64,000 bases of DNA from UBA11475 sp902486425 (GTDB lineage Bacteria > Bacillota > Clostridia > Christensenellales > Borkfalkiaceae), in contig CABTOK010000009.1 of the NCBI GenBank assembly GCA_902486425.1, positions 186,001-250,000 of the forward strand, given 5' to 3'. The notes beneath the pieces are model-generated. The model saw only the letters and a program-made list of their open reading frames with translations. It ran no database searches and was not told the origin of the DNA. Shown here one piece after another: positions 1 through 8,448 of this stretch. A program made the translations under genes and the position numbers. Each line of letters opens with the position of its first letter. Position 1 is the stretch's first letter.

Positions 1-324
1 GTAGCGATTACAATAGACAGGTCTAAGCAAAACGGTACGAATAAAGAACATTTCAGAGAAGTTTTAAAAGCGGCTTTCGGCAACAGAAGAAAAACGCTTT
101 CGAATAATTTATCGGCGGTTTTCGGAATAGAAAAGAAAATCGCGGAAGAAATATTATTAAAAATGGATAAAAATCCGCAGGTGCGCGGCGAAACGTTTTC
201 TGCCGGAGATTTCGCGATTTTAACCGAAGAACTCGAAAAAATGGATGTTTTCGATAAACCTGTATCGTCTAAACGCACCCGCAAGCAAAAAACGGAAGAT
301 AAAAAAATCAAATCGGATTTATAA
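1..324 (+). CDS. rsmA: 16S rRNA dimethyladenosine transferase (RsmA/KsgA), C-terminal part
   Basis: This is the 3' end of a gene cut by the window edge; 107 codons and the stop are visible. The protein would dimethylate two adjacent adenines in the 3' terminal helix of 16S rRNA during 30S maturation. The visible part matches the family's C-terminal helical domain: a phenylalanine-glycine-asparagine-RRKTL-NNL segment (about residues 34-44 of the fragment) and an RGETFS..DF..L segment near residues 61-73. The catalytic Rossmann domain lies outside the window. A basic Lys/Arg tail closes it. The stop is only 2 bases from the rdgB start, so the two are probably cotranscribed. The family call rests on the C-terminal motif alone. 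Confidence 0.82.
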   Translation, partial: VAITIDRSKQNGTNKEHFREVLKAAFGNRRKTLSNNLSAVFGIEKKIAEEILLKMDKNPQVRGETFSAGDFAILTEELEKMDVFDKPVSSKRTRKQKTEDKKIKSDL

Positions 325-326
325 AA

Positions 327-929
327 ATGAAAAAGATAGTTCTCGCAAGCAACAATAAAGGAAAAATAAAAGAGTTCAAAGAAATTTTGCAGGATACGGA
401 AATAGTACCTTACGGCGAACTCGGAATAACCGAAGAACCGGAAGAAACGGGCAAAACTTTTTATGAAAACGCTCTTATAAAAGCTAAAACGATCGCCTTG
501 AAAACGGGACTTCCCACGGTTTCCGACGACAGCGGAATATGCGTCGATTATTTATCCGGCGCTCCCGGAATTTACTCCGCAAGATATTCCGGCGACGAAA
601 ACAAGGAAACAATGGACAAGTCGAACAGGGATAAGCTTCTCGCCGAACTGACCGGCATAAAAGACAGAGACGCAAAGTTCTGTTCGAGCGTAGTTTTGTT
701 TATACCGGACGGAACCGAAGGGAAAATAATAAGCGGCTACGGCGAAACGAAGGGATATATTTTAGACAAAGAAACGGGTGAAAACGGGTTCGGCTACGAC
801 TGCATATTTTATTCGTACGATTTGGAAAAATGTTTCGGTATCGCTACCGAAGAAGAAAAAAACTCGGTATCGCACAGGGCGCGCGCAATAGCGGATCTTA
901 AAAGCAAGATAAAGACCGGAAAGGAATAA
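327..929 (+). CDS. rdgB: XTP/dITP diphosphatase (RdgB/HAM1 family)
   Basis: This is a house-cleaning nucleotide pyrophosphatase that hydrolyses dITP, XTP and ITP to monophosphates, keeping deaminated purines out of nucleic acids. At 200 aa it is the normal family length. The N-terminal S-N-N-K-G-K substrate-binding motif is at residues 8-13, the acidic SDDSGI metal and catalytic segment at about 66-71, an FGYD motif near 155, and the HRARA segment near the C-terminus. It starts 2 bases after the rsmA stop and ends 2 bases before the phosphodiesterase start, giving a tight three-gene unit. No clear Shine-Dalgarno sequence precedes the ATG, so translation is probably coupled to rsmA. Confidence 0.93.
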   Translation: MKKIVLASNNKGKIKEFKEILQDTEIVPYGELGITEEPEETGKTFYENALIKAKTIALKTGLPTVSDDSGICVDYLSGAPGIYSARYSGDENKETMDKSNRDKLLAELTGIKDRDAKFCSSVVLFIPDGTEGKIISGYGETKGYILDKETGENGFGYDCIFYSYDLEKCFGIATEEEKNSVSHRARAIADLKSKIKTGKE

Positions 930-931
930 AG

Positions 932-1399
932 ATGAAGACGGCTATAGTGATTTCGGACTCGCACGGCAATCTGAGGACGATACGGAAACTTTACGAGATA
1001 ATGGAAGAAAGCGATTATGTTTTCCATCTCGGAGATTACAGGAGAGATATAATCGAGTTCGAAGAAAAATTTCCCGAAAAGGTATATTCCGTTTACGGCA
1101 ACTGCGACGGGTATTCCGGAGAAGGCGAAGTAACGATCGAGGGTGTAAAAGTTTTTTATACTCACGGACACGATTACGGCGTAAAGCAGAGCCTTTACGG
1201 ATTGTATTCGCATGCGAAGGCTATCGGAGCGGATGTCGTTTTATACGGACATACGCATATAAAAGCCGTGGATACGAAGGACAATATAAAATTCGTTAAC
1301 CCGGGAACGCTTAAGGAGTATTCGCCCTGCAAACTGTCTTATGCATACATAGTATTCGATAAGGGCAAGGCGTACGAAACGTTAGTTGATCTTTATTGA
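932..1399 (+). CDS. YfcE/MJ0936-type metallophosphodiesterase
   Basis: This is a small (155 aa) calcineurin-like metallophosphoesterase of the YfcE/MJ0936 family. These are dimetal phosphodiesterases found beside rdgB in many Bacillota; the natural substrate is generally unknown. The metal-binding motifs are complete: SDSHGN at residues 8-13, a GD in HLGDY near 34, GNCDG near 56-60, THGHD near 77-81 and GHTH near 106-109. An AAGGAA ribosome binding site precedes the ATG, and the gene starts 2 bases after rdgB. The next feature is a terminator-like hairpin, so this should be the last gene of the rsmA-rdgB unit. Confidence 0.88.
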   Translation: MKTAIVISDSHGNLRTIRKLYEIMEESDYVFHLGDYRRDIIEFEEKFPEKVYSVYGNCDGYSGEGEVTIEGVKVFYTHGHDYGVKQSLYGLYSHAKAIGADVVLYGHTHIKAVDTKDNIKFVNPGTLKEYSPCKLSYAYIVFDKGKAYETLVDLY

Positions 1400-1486
1400 T
1401 TTTATGTTTTTTATAAAAACAAACAAGAAAAAGGCGGAAACTTGCGACGTTCTCTTTTTCTTTATATTGCAAATATTTTTTTAATT

Positions 1487-1525
1487 AAAGGTCGGCGCGG
1501 GCGTTGACCTTTTTTTGTTTTTTTG
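1487..1525 (+). terminator. Rho-independent terminator after the rsmA-rdgB unit
   Basis: The arms AAAGGTC (1487-1493) and GACCTTT (1506-1512) form a 7-bp stem with a 12-nt loop, followed by a run of T to 1525. It lies between the phosphodiesterase gene and tex. Confidence 0.7.
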
Positions 1526-1528
1526 ATA

Positions 1529-1537
1529 TGATATAAG
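1529..1537 (+). promoter_or_regulatory. Extended -10 promoter for tex (tentative)
   Basis: TGA followed by TATAAG (1532-1537) is a good extended -10 element just after the upstream terminator. There is no convincing -35 hexamer at 17 bp. It sits about 90 bases before the tex start. Confidence 0.4.
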
Positions 1538-1627
1538 AAAGTCGCAACGGCTTGCGTCTGCGTTTGCATACGCATGAGACAAAGTCATGCGAAATAAAAA
1601 GTAAAAAATACCGGAGAGTATAAAAAT

Positions 1628-3970
1628 ATGGAATACGCAAAAGTACTTGCAGAGGAATTTTCGATCAAAGAGGAATATTCCCAGAACGTAATAAACCTTC
1701 TCGAAGAAGGCGATACGATCCCGTTTATCGCGAGATACCGTAAAGAAATGCACGGCGCGATGGACGACCAGGTTTTAAGAGATTTTGCCGACAGATACAA
1801 ATATCTTCAGAACCTTCAGACAAGAAAGACCGAAGTCGAAAATTCTATAACCGAACAAGGCAAATGGACGGACGAACTCGCCGCCGCTCTCGAAGCTGCG
1901 AAAACGATGACCGAAGTCGAAGATATTTACCGCCCGTACAAGCAGAAGAGAAAGACGAGAGCTTCGGTAGCGATCGCGAAAGGCTTGCAGCCGCTTGCGG
2001 ACGTTATCGGCGGAGACGAAAACAAGGGAGATATTTACGAACTCGCAAAGGTTTATATAGATGAAGAAAAGGGCGTAAAAACCGCCGAAGAAGCCGTTCA
2101 TGGCGCATGCGACATTTTAGCCGAACGTATTTCGGACGACGCTAATTTAAGAAAGTCCTTAAGAGAACTTTTAATGAACGAAGCGAAGTTCGTGACCAAG
2201 CTCGACGAAGAAAAAGAAAACGCGAAAGTTTACGATATGTACAAGGATTACAACGAACCGCTCAAAACTATTCCGAGCCACAGAATCCTTGCGATAAACA
2301 GAGGCGAGAAGGAAGAATGTCTTTCGGTAAATATCGAAATGGACGAGGCTTCGGCTCTTACCGTAATAAAGGCGGCGTATTTTAAAAAGGGCGTTTACGA
2401 AGACCTTGTGTTAAAAACAATCGAAGATTCTTACGATCGTCTCATCTTTCCGAGTATAGAAAGAGAAGTAAGAAACGACCTTACCGACAAAGCAAACGAA
2501 CAGGCTATAAAAATGTTCGAAGTAAATCTTAAACCGCTCCTTATGCAGCCGCCGCTCAAAGGCAAAGTAATCATGTCGGTCGATCCCGGCTACAGAATGG
2601 GCTGTAAAATCGCTGTTATAGACAAAAGCGGCAATGTTCTCGCAACGGACGTTGTTTATCCCACGCCCCCGAAGAGCGATATCGAAGGTTCCGAAAAGAA
2701 GCTTCTCTCTTTAATCAAAAAATATTCGGTAGACGTTATCTCGATAGGTAACGGCACCGCGAGCAAAGAGTCCGAAATTTTCGTTGCGGATATGATTAAA
2801 AAGGCGGACAGAAAGGTTATGTACGCCGTAGTCAACGAAGCGGGCGCGTCGGTTTATTCCGCAAGCAAACTCGGCGCCGAAGAATTCCCGGATTACGACG
2901 TAAACGTACGTTCCGCCGTATCCATCGCGAGAAGACTTCAGGATCCCCTTGCGGAACTCATCAAAATCGACGTTAAGTCCATAGGAGTAGGACAGTATCA
3001 GCACGATATGCCGCAGAACAGACTTTCCGAAGTTCTCGAAGGCGTTGTAGAAGACTGCGTCAACAGCGTTGGCGTAGACCTTAATACCGCAAGTCCCAGC
3101 CTTTTGTCATACGTATCCGGTCTCAATTCTTCCATTGCGAAGAATATAGTAAAGTACAGGGAAACGGCTCCATTCGTCACGAGAAAGGATCTTTTGAAGG
3201 TTCCTAAGCTCGGTCCCAAGGCGTATCAGCAGTGCGCGGGCTTTTTGAGAATTCCCGACAGCGGCAACGTTCTCGACAACACTGCTGTTCATCCCGAAAC
3301 TTACGAAGCGACCGATAAACTCTTAAAGCATTTCGGCTTTACCGAACAGGACGTAAAAGAAAATAAGCTTGCGCTTCTTCCGAATAAAGTCGCTCTCGAA
3401 GGCAAAGAAAAGGTTGCCGGACTTATCGGAGTAGGCGTTCCGACGCTTGACGACATAGTAGAAGAACTTTTAAAACCGGGCAGAGATATAAGAGACACTT
3501 TACCTGCTCCTGTTTTAAGAGGCGACCTGCTTTCGATAAACGATCTTAAACCCGGCATGGAACTCGAAGGCGTCGTAAGAAATGTCATCGACTTCGGCGT
3601 ATTCGTCGATATAGGCGTTCATCAGGACGGACTCGTTCACATTTCGCAGATAGCCGACGGATTTATCAGACACCCGTCCGAAGTGCTTTCGGTAAACCAG
3701 AAGGTAAGAGTCAAAGTTCTGGACGTAGATCTTGTAAAGAACAAGATTTCGCTCACGATGAAGACTTCCGAAATGCCCGCGGGCTTAAAAGTAAAGACCG
3801 AAAGACCTAAAACGCAGAATAACGGCGAAAGAAAGCCTTTCGATAAAAACAGAAACAACAATAACAGGGGCGGCAAAGGGAACTATAACGCCGGCCGCAA
3901 ACCCGAAAGAAAAGAAGAATCTTTGGAAGAAGCGGTCAGACGTCTGCAGGAAAAGTTCAGATTAGGCTGA
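1628..3970 (+). CDS. tex: Tex family RNA-binding transcriptional accessory protein
   Basis: This is a 780-aa cytoplasmic nucleic-acid-binding protein of the Tex/YhgF family, whose members bind RNA through a C-terminal S1 domain and affect transcription or RNA turnover. The expected order is visible: a helical Tex N-terminal region (about 1-190), a YqgF-like RNase-H fold beginning at SVDPGYRMGCKIAVID near residue 318, helix-hairpin-helix repeats (about 480-570, including NTASPSLLSYVSGLN), and an S1 domain starting at GMELEGVVRNVIDFGVFVDIG near 640. A low-complexity Asn/Lys/Arg tail follows and ends in a helix. The length fits the family. It is preceded by a terminator and an extended -10 promoter, and the next gene begins only 46 bases downstream. 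Confidence 0.95.
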   Translation: MEYAKVLAEEFSIKEEYSQNVINLLEEGDTIPFIARYRKEMHGAMDDQVLRDFADRYKYLQNLQTRKTEVENSITEQGKWTDELAAALEAAKTMTEVEDIYRPYKQKRKTRASVAIAKGLQPLADVIGGDENKGDIYELAKVYIDEEKGVKTAEEAVHGACDILAERISDDANLRKSLRELLMNEAKFVTKLDEEKENAKVYDMYKDYNEPLKTIPSHRILAINRGEKEECLSVNIEMDEASALTVIKAAYFKKGVYEDLVLKTIEDSYDRLIFPSIEREVRNDLTDKANEQAIKMFEVNLKPLLMQPPLKGKVIMSVDPGYRMGCKIAVIDKSGNVLATDVVYPTPPKSDIEGSEKKLLSLIKKYSVDVISIGNGTASKESEIFVADMIKKADRKVMYAVVNEAGASVYSASKLGAEEFPDYDVNVRSAVSIARRLQDPLAELIKIDVKSIGVGQYQHDMPQNRLSEVLEGVVEDCVNSVGVDLNTASPSLLSYVSGLNSSIAKNIVKYRETAPFVTRKDLLKVPKLGPKAYQQCAGFLRIPDSGNVLDNTAVHPETYEATDKLLKHFGFTEQDVKENKLALLPNKVALEGKEKVAGLIGVGVPTLDDIVEELLKPGRDIRDTLPAPVLRGDLLSINDLKPGMELEGVVRNVIDFGVFVDIGVHQDGLVHISQIADGFIRHPSEVLSVNQKVRVKVLDVDLVKNKISLTMKTSEMPAGLKVKTERPKTQNNGERKPFDKNRNNNNRGGKGNYNAGRKPERKEESLEEAVRRLQEKFRLG

Positions 3971-4016
3971 TAAAGCGGACGGAACTCAACATTCAAAAGA
4001 AAAATAAAAGGAATTT

Positions 4017-5279
4017 ATGGCGGCAAAACGTAAAAACGGCGGCGGTAAAAAGAAATCTTCCGCCGCTGCTTATAAATCAAAAGTCGGACTTAAAGCTTTA
4101 CTCATAATTCTGCTTGTTATCGTTATTATCGCGATACTTGCTTTCGCTGCGTACAAAGCGGGACTTATTCCGCAAAAGTACGTCGACTATATCAAGTACG
4201 AAATCTTAAAGATAGATAAGAACGATAAAGGCGACAACGGCGGCAAAAAGAACGAAACTTCGGATATAATCGAAACCGATTCGTATGCTTCGGAAGAACT
4301 CGAGATTTATTTTCCGGAACTTCAGTTTTACTATACGGGCGACTGTACTCTTATAAAGGTCGGTAACGTCGAAGTGTTGATCGACGCTGGTTCCAAAACG
4401 AGCTGCGTCGCGACGGTAGACGATTTTATAAAGACTAAATGCACCGACGGCAAACTCGAATACGTTATAGTAACCCACGCGCACGAAGACCATTACGCGG
4501 GCTTTGCGACGAGTTCCAACGTAAAAAGCATTTTCGACCGTTACGAAATCGGAACGATTATAGATTTCGCACAGATAACAAACGATCCGAAAAGTCCTAA
4601 ATCTGAGCAGGCTATGTATAAAAACTATCAGCGCGAACTGTCGGAAGCCGTTACGGCGGGAGCGGTTCATTACACCGCAAAAGAGGTAAGAGAAAGCGGA
4701 AATTATATCTTTCCTCTTTCCGGAACCGTTTCGTTCACTATAATAGACAGTTACTATTATTACAACGTAAGCAAAACAGAAAACGATCATTCGGTATGCA
4801 CGCTTTTAACTCAGACCTGTGCGGACGGAAAGGAACGCAACTTTTTGTTCACGGGAGATCTTGAAAAGAAAGGAGAAAGCTGGATTGCGGCAAACGATAA
4901 TCTCCCCGAAGTAGAACTCTTTAAGGCGGGACACCACGGATCCAAGACTTCGTCCAACAGCGACCTTCTGGCGGTGATAAAGCCGAAAATCGTATGCGTA
5001 TGCTGCTGCGCCGGCACGAGCGAATACACCAAAACGCAGGAAAACCAGTTCCCGACGCAGGAATTTATAAACAGAATTTCGTTCTGGACGGCGAGAGTTT
5101 ACGTTACCACGGTTGTAGTGGACGATAAGGCAAAAACGTTCGAGTCGATGAACGGAACAATAACCGTGATTTCGTTTGAAAACAAAATTACGATAAACGG
5201 CTCCAACAACAATACCGTGCTTAAAGATACTGACTGGTTCAAAAATAATCGTACTTGTCCTGAAAACTGGGCTTCATAG
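4017..5279 (+). CDS. Membrane-anchored metallo-beta-lactamase-fold hydrolase (ComEC/Rec2 C-terminal-like), copy 1
   Basis: This 420-aa protein has a short basic N-terminus, one transmembrane anchor (about residues 25-48) and an extracytoplasmic metallo-beta-lactamase domain. Metal ligands are visible: THAHEDH (near 155), FLFTGDLE (about 279) and GHHGSKTSS (about 303). This resembles the hydrolase domain at the end of ComEC/Rec2, here as a stand-alone protein without the competence channel. Such proteins are usually annotated as MBL-fold hydrolases of unknown substrate; nuclease or phosphodiesterase activity is possible. The next gene is a clear paralogue with the same motif order, so this is a tandem duplication. 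It follows tex by 46 bases with no terminator and may be cotranscribed with it. Confidence 0.8.
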   Translation: MAAKRKNGGGKKKSSAAAYKSKVGLKALLIILLVIVIIAILAFAAYKAGLIPQKYVDYIKYEILKIDKNDKGDNGGKKNETSDIIETDSYASEELEIYFPELQFYYTGDCTLIKVGNVEVLIDAGSKTSCVATVDDFIKTKCTDGKLEYVIVTHAHEDHYAGFATSSNVKSIFDRYEIGTIIDFAQITNDPKSPKSEQAMYKNYQRELSEAVTAGAVHYTAKEVRESGNYIFPLSGTVSFTIIDSYYYYNVSKTENDHSVCTLLTQTCADGKERNFLFTGDLEKKGESWIAANDNLPEVELFKAGHHGSKTSSNSDLLAVIKPKIVCVCCCAGTSEYTKTQENQFPTQEFINRISFWTARVYVTTVVVDDKAKTFESMNGTITVISFENKITINGSNNNTVLKDTDWFKNNRTCPENWAS

Positions 5280-5377
5280 CGACTATGAGAAATTTAAGCG
5301 GAAATTTTTCGGAAGAAGTTTTTTCGATAAAAAGTATGCTTTTAAGGAATAAATTTAATAAAAATCAAACTTATGAC

Positions 5378-5450
5378 GCCGCCGCTTGCTTTTTGTGGCG
5401 GCTTCGGCATTTCTGATCGGATCCTGTCGTTTTTTGGCAGGCAATCCGAT
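5378..5450 (+). other. Structured spacer with two hairpins between the MBL paralogues
   Basis: Two stems are visible: GCCGCC (5378-5383) with GGCGGC (5397-5402), and ATCGGATCCTG (5416-5426) with CAGG-CA-ATCCGAT (5438-5450, a 2-nt bulge). Neither is followed by a T run, so neither is a standard terminator. A small open frame here has no convincing coding features. The spacer's role is unknown. Confidence 0.35.
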
Positions 5451-5512
5451 GACGTGCGTAATAATATTGCGAAACGTAAAACAGAACGGTTAAAAACATA
5501 TAAAGAAATTTT

Positions 5513-6799
5513 ATGCGAGAAGATATTAAAAGTAAAAGAGCCGCGGACGGCGGGACAAACGTGAATAAAAAAGAAAAACGGCTGAAGCGATTAAGAATTT
5601 TCGTCGCGGTTATTATGGCGCTTTTTATTTTGTCGGTTGCTCCGTTAAGTATCGTCGTAACTCAATTCAACCTGAATAATGCGAAGGTCAAGGACGCAAT
5701 CTATACATTCGAGTACAAACTTTTAGGACTCAGCGATAGAAGACCGAACGATACTTCGCCGATTATAAGTAAAAGCAATTATGCCGACGAAAAAGTCGAG
5801 GTATATTTTCCGGATCTTAAAAATTATAAGAACGGCGATTGTTCGCTCGTAAAGGTCGGCGATACCGAAGTCCTGATAGACGCCGGACCTAATACCGATG
5901 CGCTCGAAGATATATCGGAATTTTTAAGTCGCGTATGCACGGACGGCAAAATCGAGTACGTTATAGTAACGCACGCTCATATCGACCATTATTCATGCTT
6001 TGCGACGAGCGGCGGAATATTCAGCCGTTTTGAAATCGGCACAGTGATAGACTTTGCACAGGTTACGCCGACTTACGACGAAAACGGGAAAAATATACGC
6101 AAAAATACAAAGCGTTATAAAAAATATCAGAAAGAACTTTCTGCCGCCGTTTCACGCGGGACAAAGCACTATACGGCGAAAGAAGCGCGCGAAAGCGGCA
6201 ATTACGAATTTAAGCTATCGGACACGGTTATGCTTAAAATACTCGATAACAAGTATTATTACGAACCCGATTACGTAAATCTGAATACAGAAAACAATCA
6301 TTCGGTCTGCGCAATGATAAAGCAGAAATGTACCGACGGATCTTACCGCAACTTTTTATTCACTGGCGACCTTGAGGCGGAAGGCGAAGAGTATCTTGTT
6401 AATAACGGCGAACTCGAAAACGTAGTTTTGTTAAAAGCCCCTCATCACGGTTCGATAACTTCTTCGACGCCGAAGTTCCTTGCTGCGGTTAAGCCCGAAA
6501 TAGTCTGTATTTGTTGTAATATGGGCGGAATAAAGGACGAGGAGCTACATAACTCTTTTCCGACGCAGACTTTTATAGACAGAGTATCCAATTACACCGC
6601 GAGAATTTACGCGCCGACTACGGTTTTAGAGCATGACGACGGTTCGGCTATTCCGTATAACGGAACGATTACCGTTACGTCCTATAAAAATATCGTCAGA
6701 GTTAAGGGCGACAATCATTCGAGACCGATTCTGGAGAGCGAATGGTTTAAGTCTAATCGCAAACTGCCGCCCGACTGGAAATATATGAAGGCCGCATGA
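5513..6799 (+). CDS. Membrane-anchored metallo-beta-lactamase-fold hydrolase (ComEC/Rec2 C-terminal-like), copy 2
   Basis: This 428-aa paralogue of the preceding gene has a single N-terminal membrane anchor (about residues 27-50) and an extracytoplasmic MBL domain with THAHIDH near 156, FLFTGDLE near 289 and PHHGS near 313. Shared stretches run almost the whole length (for example VEVYFPDL, EVLIDAG, IEYVIVTHAH, HYTAKEARESGNY, NNHSVC), so the copies arose by duplication and then diverged. The ATG at 5513 lacks a good ribosome binding site. A GTG at 5561, preceded by GGCGGGA and giving a more typical N-K-K-E-K-R N-terminus, is a plausible real start. Substrate unknown. Confidence 0.78.
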   Translation: MREDIKSKRAADGGTNVNKKEKRLKRLRIFVAVIMALFILSVAPLSIVVTQFNLNNAKVKDAIYTFEYKLLGLSDRRPNDTSPIISKSNYADEKVEVYFPDLKNYKNGDCSLVKVGDTEVLIDAGPNTDALEDISEFLSRVCTDGKIEYVIVTHAHIDHYSCFATSGGIFSRFEIGTVIDFAQVTPTYDENGKNIRKNTKRYKKYQKELSAAVSRGTKHYTAKEARESGNYEFKLSDTVMLKILDNKYYYEPDYVNLNTENNHSVCAMIKQKCTDGSYRNFLFTGDLEAEGEEYLVNNGELENVVLLKAPHHGSITSSTPKFLAAVKPEIVCICCNMGGIKDEELHNSFPTQTFIDRVSNYTARIYAPTTVLEHDDGSAIPYNGTITVTSYKNIVRVKGDNHSRPILESEWFKSNRKLPPDWKYMKAA

Positions 6800-6955
6800 C
6801 TATTTGCCGGCCTGATAAAGACAACTTGTTTGTATGAGTGAGTAGCTGTGCATATGCGTTATGCAACATATGTAACCTTATTTATAAATTAAAATCACGA
6901 ATGTTATAAAATCAGAAAATACCTTATTAAATAAGGGAAGCATTTAAGTGAATAT

Positions 6956-7903
6956 ATGATAAAAACGGATAAAATCGAAAAGTTTATAATAGATACCGAT
7001 ATTGGCGACGACGTAGACGACGCTTTTGCCGTGAGTCTTGCGGTAAAGGCAAAGGCGGATTTAATCGGGATTACTACCGTTTATAAAAATACGGTAAAAA
7101 GAGCAACGCTTTTAAAAGAGTACCTTAAAATTTTAAACGCAAATATTCCCGTATACGCGGGATATAAAGAGACGATTTCGGACTATACTCCCGACTGGCA
7201 TTCGGATATTCTCGAAGCGGTTAAAGAGGACGAGCTTATAAAAAAAGAGTTCGATCCGGAAGCGGCGGTCGATTTTTTGATTTTTTCCGCAAAAAAGTAC
7301 GGCAAGGCTCTTACCGTAATCTGTCTCGGACCGCTTACCAACATAGCCAAGGCGTTTATCAGGGACGAAGCGGTTATGAAGCCGGTAAAATTCGTTATGA
7401 TGGGCGGCGCGTATTACACGCAGTATATAGATTGGAACGTTTTTTGCGACGTTAAAGCGGCGAAGATCGTTTTTGAAAAAGCCGAAAATTTGACGGCGAT
7501 AGGTGCCGACGTAACTCATCTGCTCGAAGTTCCCGAAGAATTTTTGCAAAAGTTTTTATCAGAAAGGAGCGTACTTACCGAAAAATTATCCGAAGATATT
7601 ACGCTTTGGCGTGGAAAAAACACCGATAAAAAGGTCGTTCTGCATGATCCGCTTGCCGTGTATTACGCTTTGACGGGCGATCTCGTAAAAACCGAAAGTA
7701 TAAAAGTGAACGTCGTAACTAACGGATATTTTTACGGCATGACCGAAAATTTAAGCCGTTCTAAGTTTGCGGAATATTCCGACGATTTTAAGAATAAACT
7801 TTCCGGAAATTCCGTTACCGTCTCCGAATCGGTAAACGCAGAAACGTTCATAGAAACTTTTTTCCGAATCATATCGGCAGATCGGGACTTTAAAGTTTTA
7901 TAA
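6956..7903 (+). CDS. Nucleoside hydrolase (IunH/RihA family)
   Basis: This 315-aa Ca2+-dependent N-ribohydrolase cleaves nucleosides to ribose and base in salvage. The N-terminal DTDIGDDVDDAFA motif (about residues 13-25) matches the family D-x-D-x-x-x-D-D calcium-binding signature. A GPLTNIA segment (about 125-131), MMGGAY (about 149), and HDPLAVY near 223 (the C-terminal catalytic His-Asp region) are also present. Substrate preference (purine or pyrimidine) cannot be told from sequence. The gene stands alone: about 156 AT-rich bases upstream and a terminator hairpin 190 bases downstream. Confidence 0.88.
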   Translation: MIKTDKIEKFIIDTDIGDDVDDAFAVSLAVKAKADLIGITTVYKNTVKRATLLKEYLKILNANIPVYAGYKETISDYTPDWHSDILEAVKEDELIKKEFDPEAAVDFLIFSAKKYGKALTVICLGPLTNIAKAFIRDEAVMKPVKFVMMGGAYYTQYIDWNVFCDVKAAKIVFEKAENLTAIGADVTHLLEVPEEFLQKFLSERSVLTEKLSEDITLWRGKNTDKKVVLHDPLAVYYALTGDLVKTESIKVNVVTNGYFYGMTENLSRSKFAEYSDDFKNKLSGNSVTVSESVNAETFIETFFRIISADRDFKVL

Positions 7904-8088
7904 TTATTGCCTTACCGTTATTTATTTATATGTATAAGCTAAGATTTACGGTTTAAAGACTATAATTTATAAACAACCAATTCATATACACAATTCATAT
8001 ACAGATACAGAATTAAAAATCTTCTATATTTTTTACATATATTTATATTTCACATATATTTATATACCGCAAAACGGAAGTAAAGCCG

Positions 8089-8122
8089 AGCAGTGAACGG
8101 GAACAATGTTCGCTGCTTTTTT
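8089..8122 (+). terminator. Rho-independent terminator after the nucleoside hydrolase
   Basis: AGCAGTGAAC (8089-8098) pairs with GTTCGCTGCT (8108-8117, one T-G wobble). The stem is followed by TTTTTT (8117-8122). Confidence 0.8.
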
Positions 8123-8216
8123 AATGTATGATTTTACTCAAAACATTATTAAAGCCCGCAAAAAATCATAAAAAATATTTTTTTTGAAAAAATTTTTAAA
8201 AAGTTGCAAAAAACTC

Positions 8217-8245
8217 TTGACAAACATAAAAAGGGGATATATCAT
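8217..8245 (+). promoter_or_regulatory. Sigma-A promoter of the hrcA-dnaK operon
   Basis: TTGACA (8217-8222) and TATCAT (8240-8245) are separated by exactly 17 bp. The predicted start lies about 5 bases before the CIRCE operator. Confidence 0.85.
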
Positions 8246-8256
8246 TAAGGCAGAAT

Positions 8257-8283
8257 TTAGCACTCGGGTGTAATGAGTGCTAA
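8257..8283 (+). promoter_or_regulatory. CIRCE operator (HrcA binding site)
   Basis: Perfect inverted repeat TTAGCACTC (8257-8265), 9-base spacer, GAGTGCTAA (8275-8283). This is the established binding site of HrcA, whose gene is the first in the operon, so the operon should be autoregulated and derepressed on heat shock. A further near-perfect half-site, AAGTGCTAA, lies at 8298-8306. Confidence 0.97.
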
Positions 8284-8448
8284 CAACACAAGTGGTTAAG
8301 TGCTAACTGCAAAGCAAGGCTTTAAAAACAAATCGAAGACCGGATGCGGCAAAAAACGGCGGGTTAAAAACAAGCCGTACGGTAATACTTAACCGTGACG
8401 CTGGTAAAAGTCGAAGAAGATCGTAAAAGCCGAAAAGAGGCGGTAAAA

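Noticed and set aside
5373..5564. Small plus-strand frame (63 codons) between the MBL paralogues
   Set aside because: It runs through two strong hairpins and overlaps the next gene; the residue pattern is not protein-like and no ribosome binding site is present.
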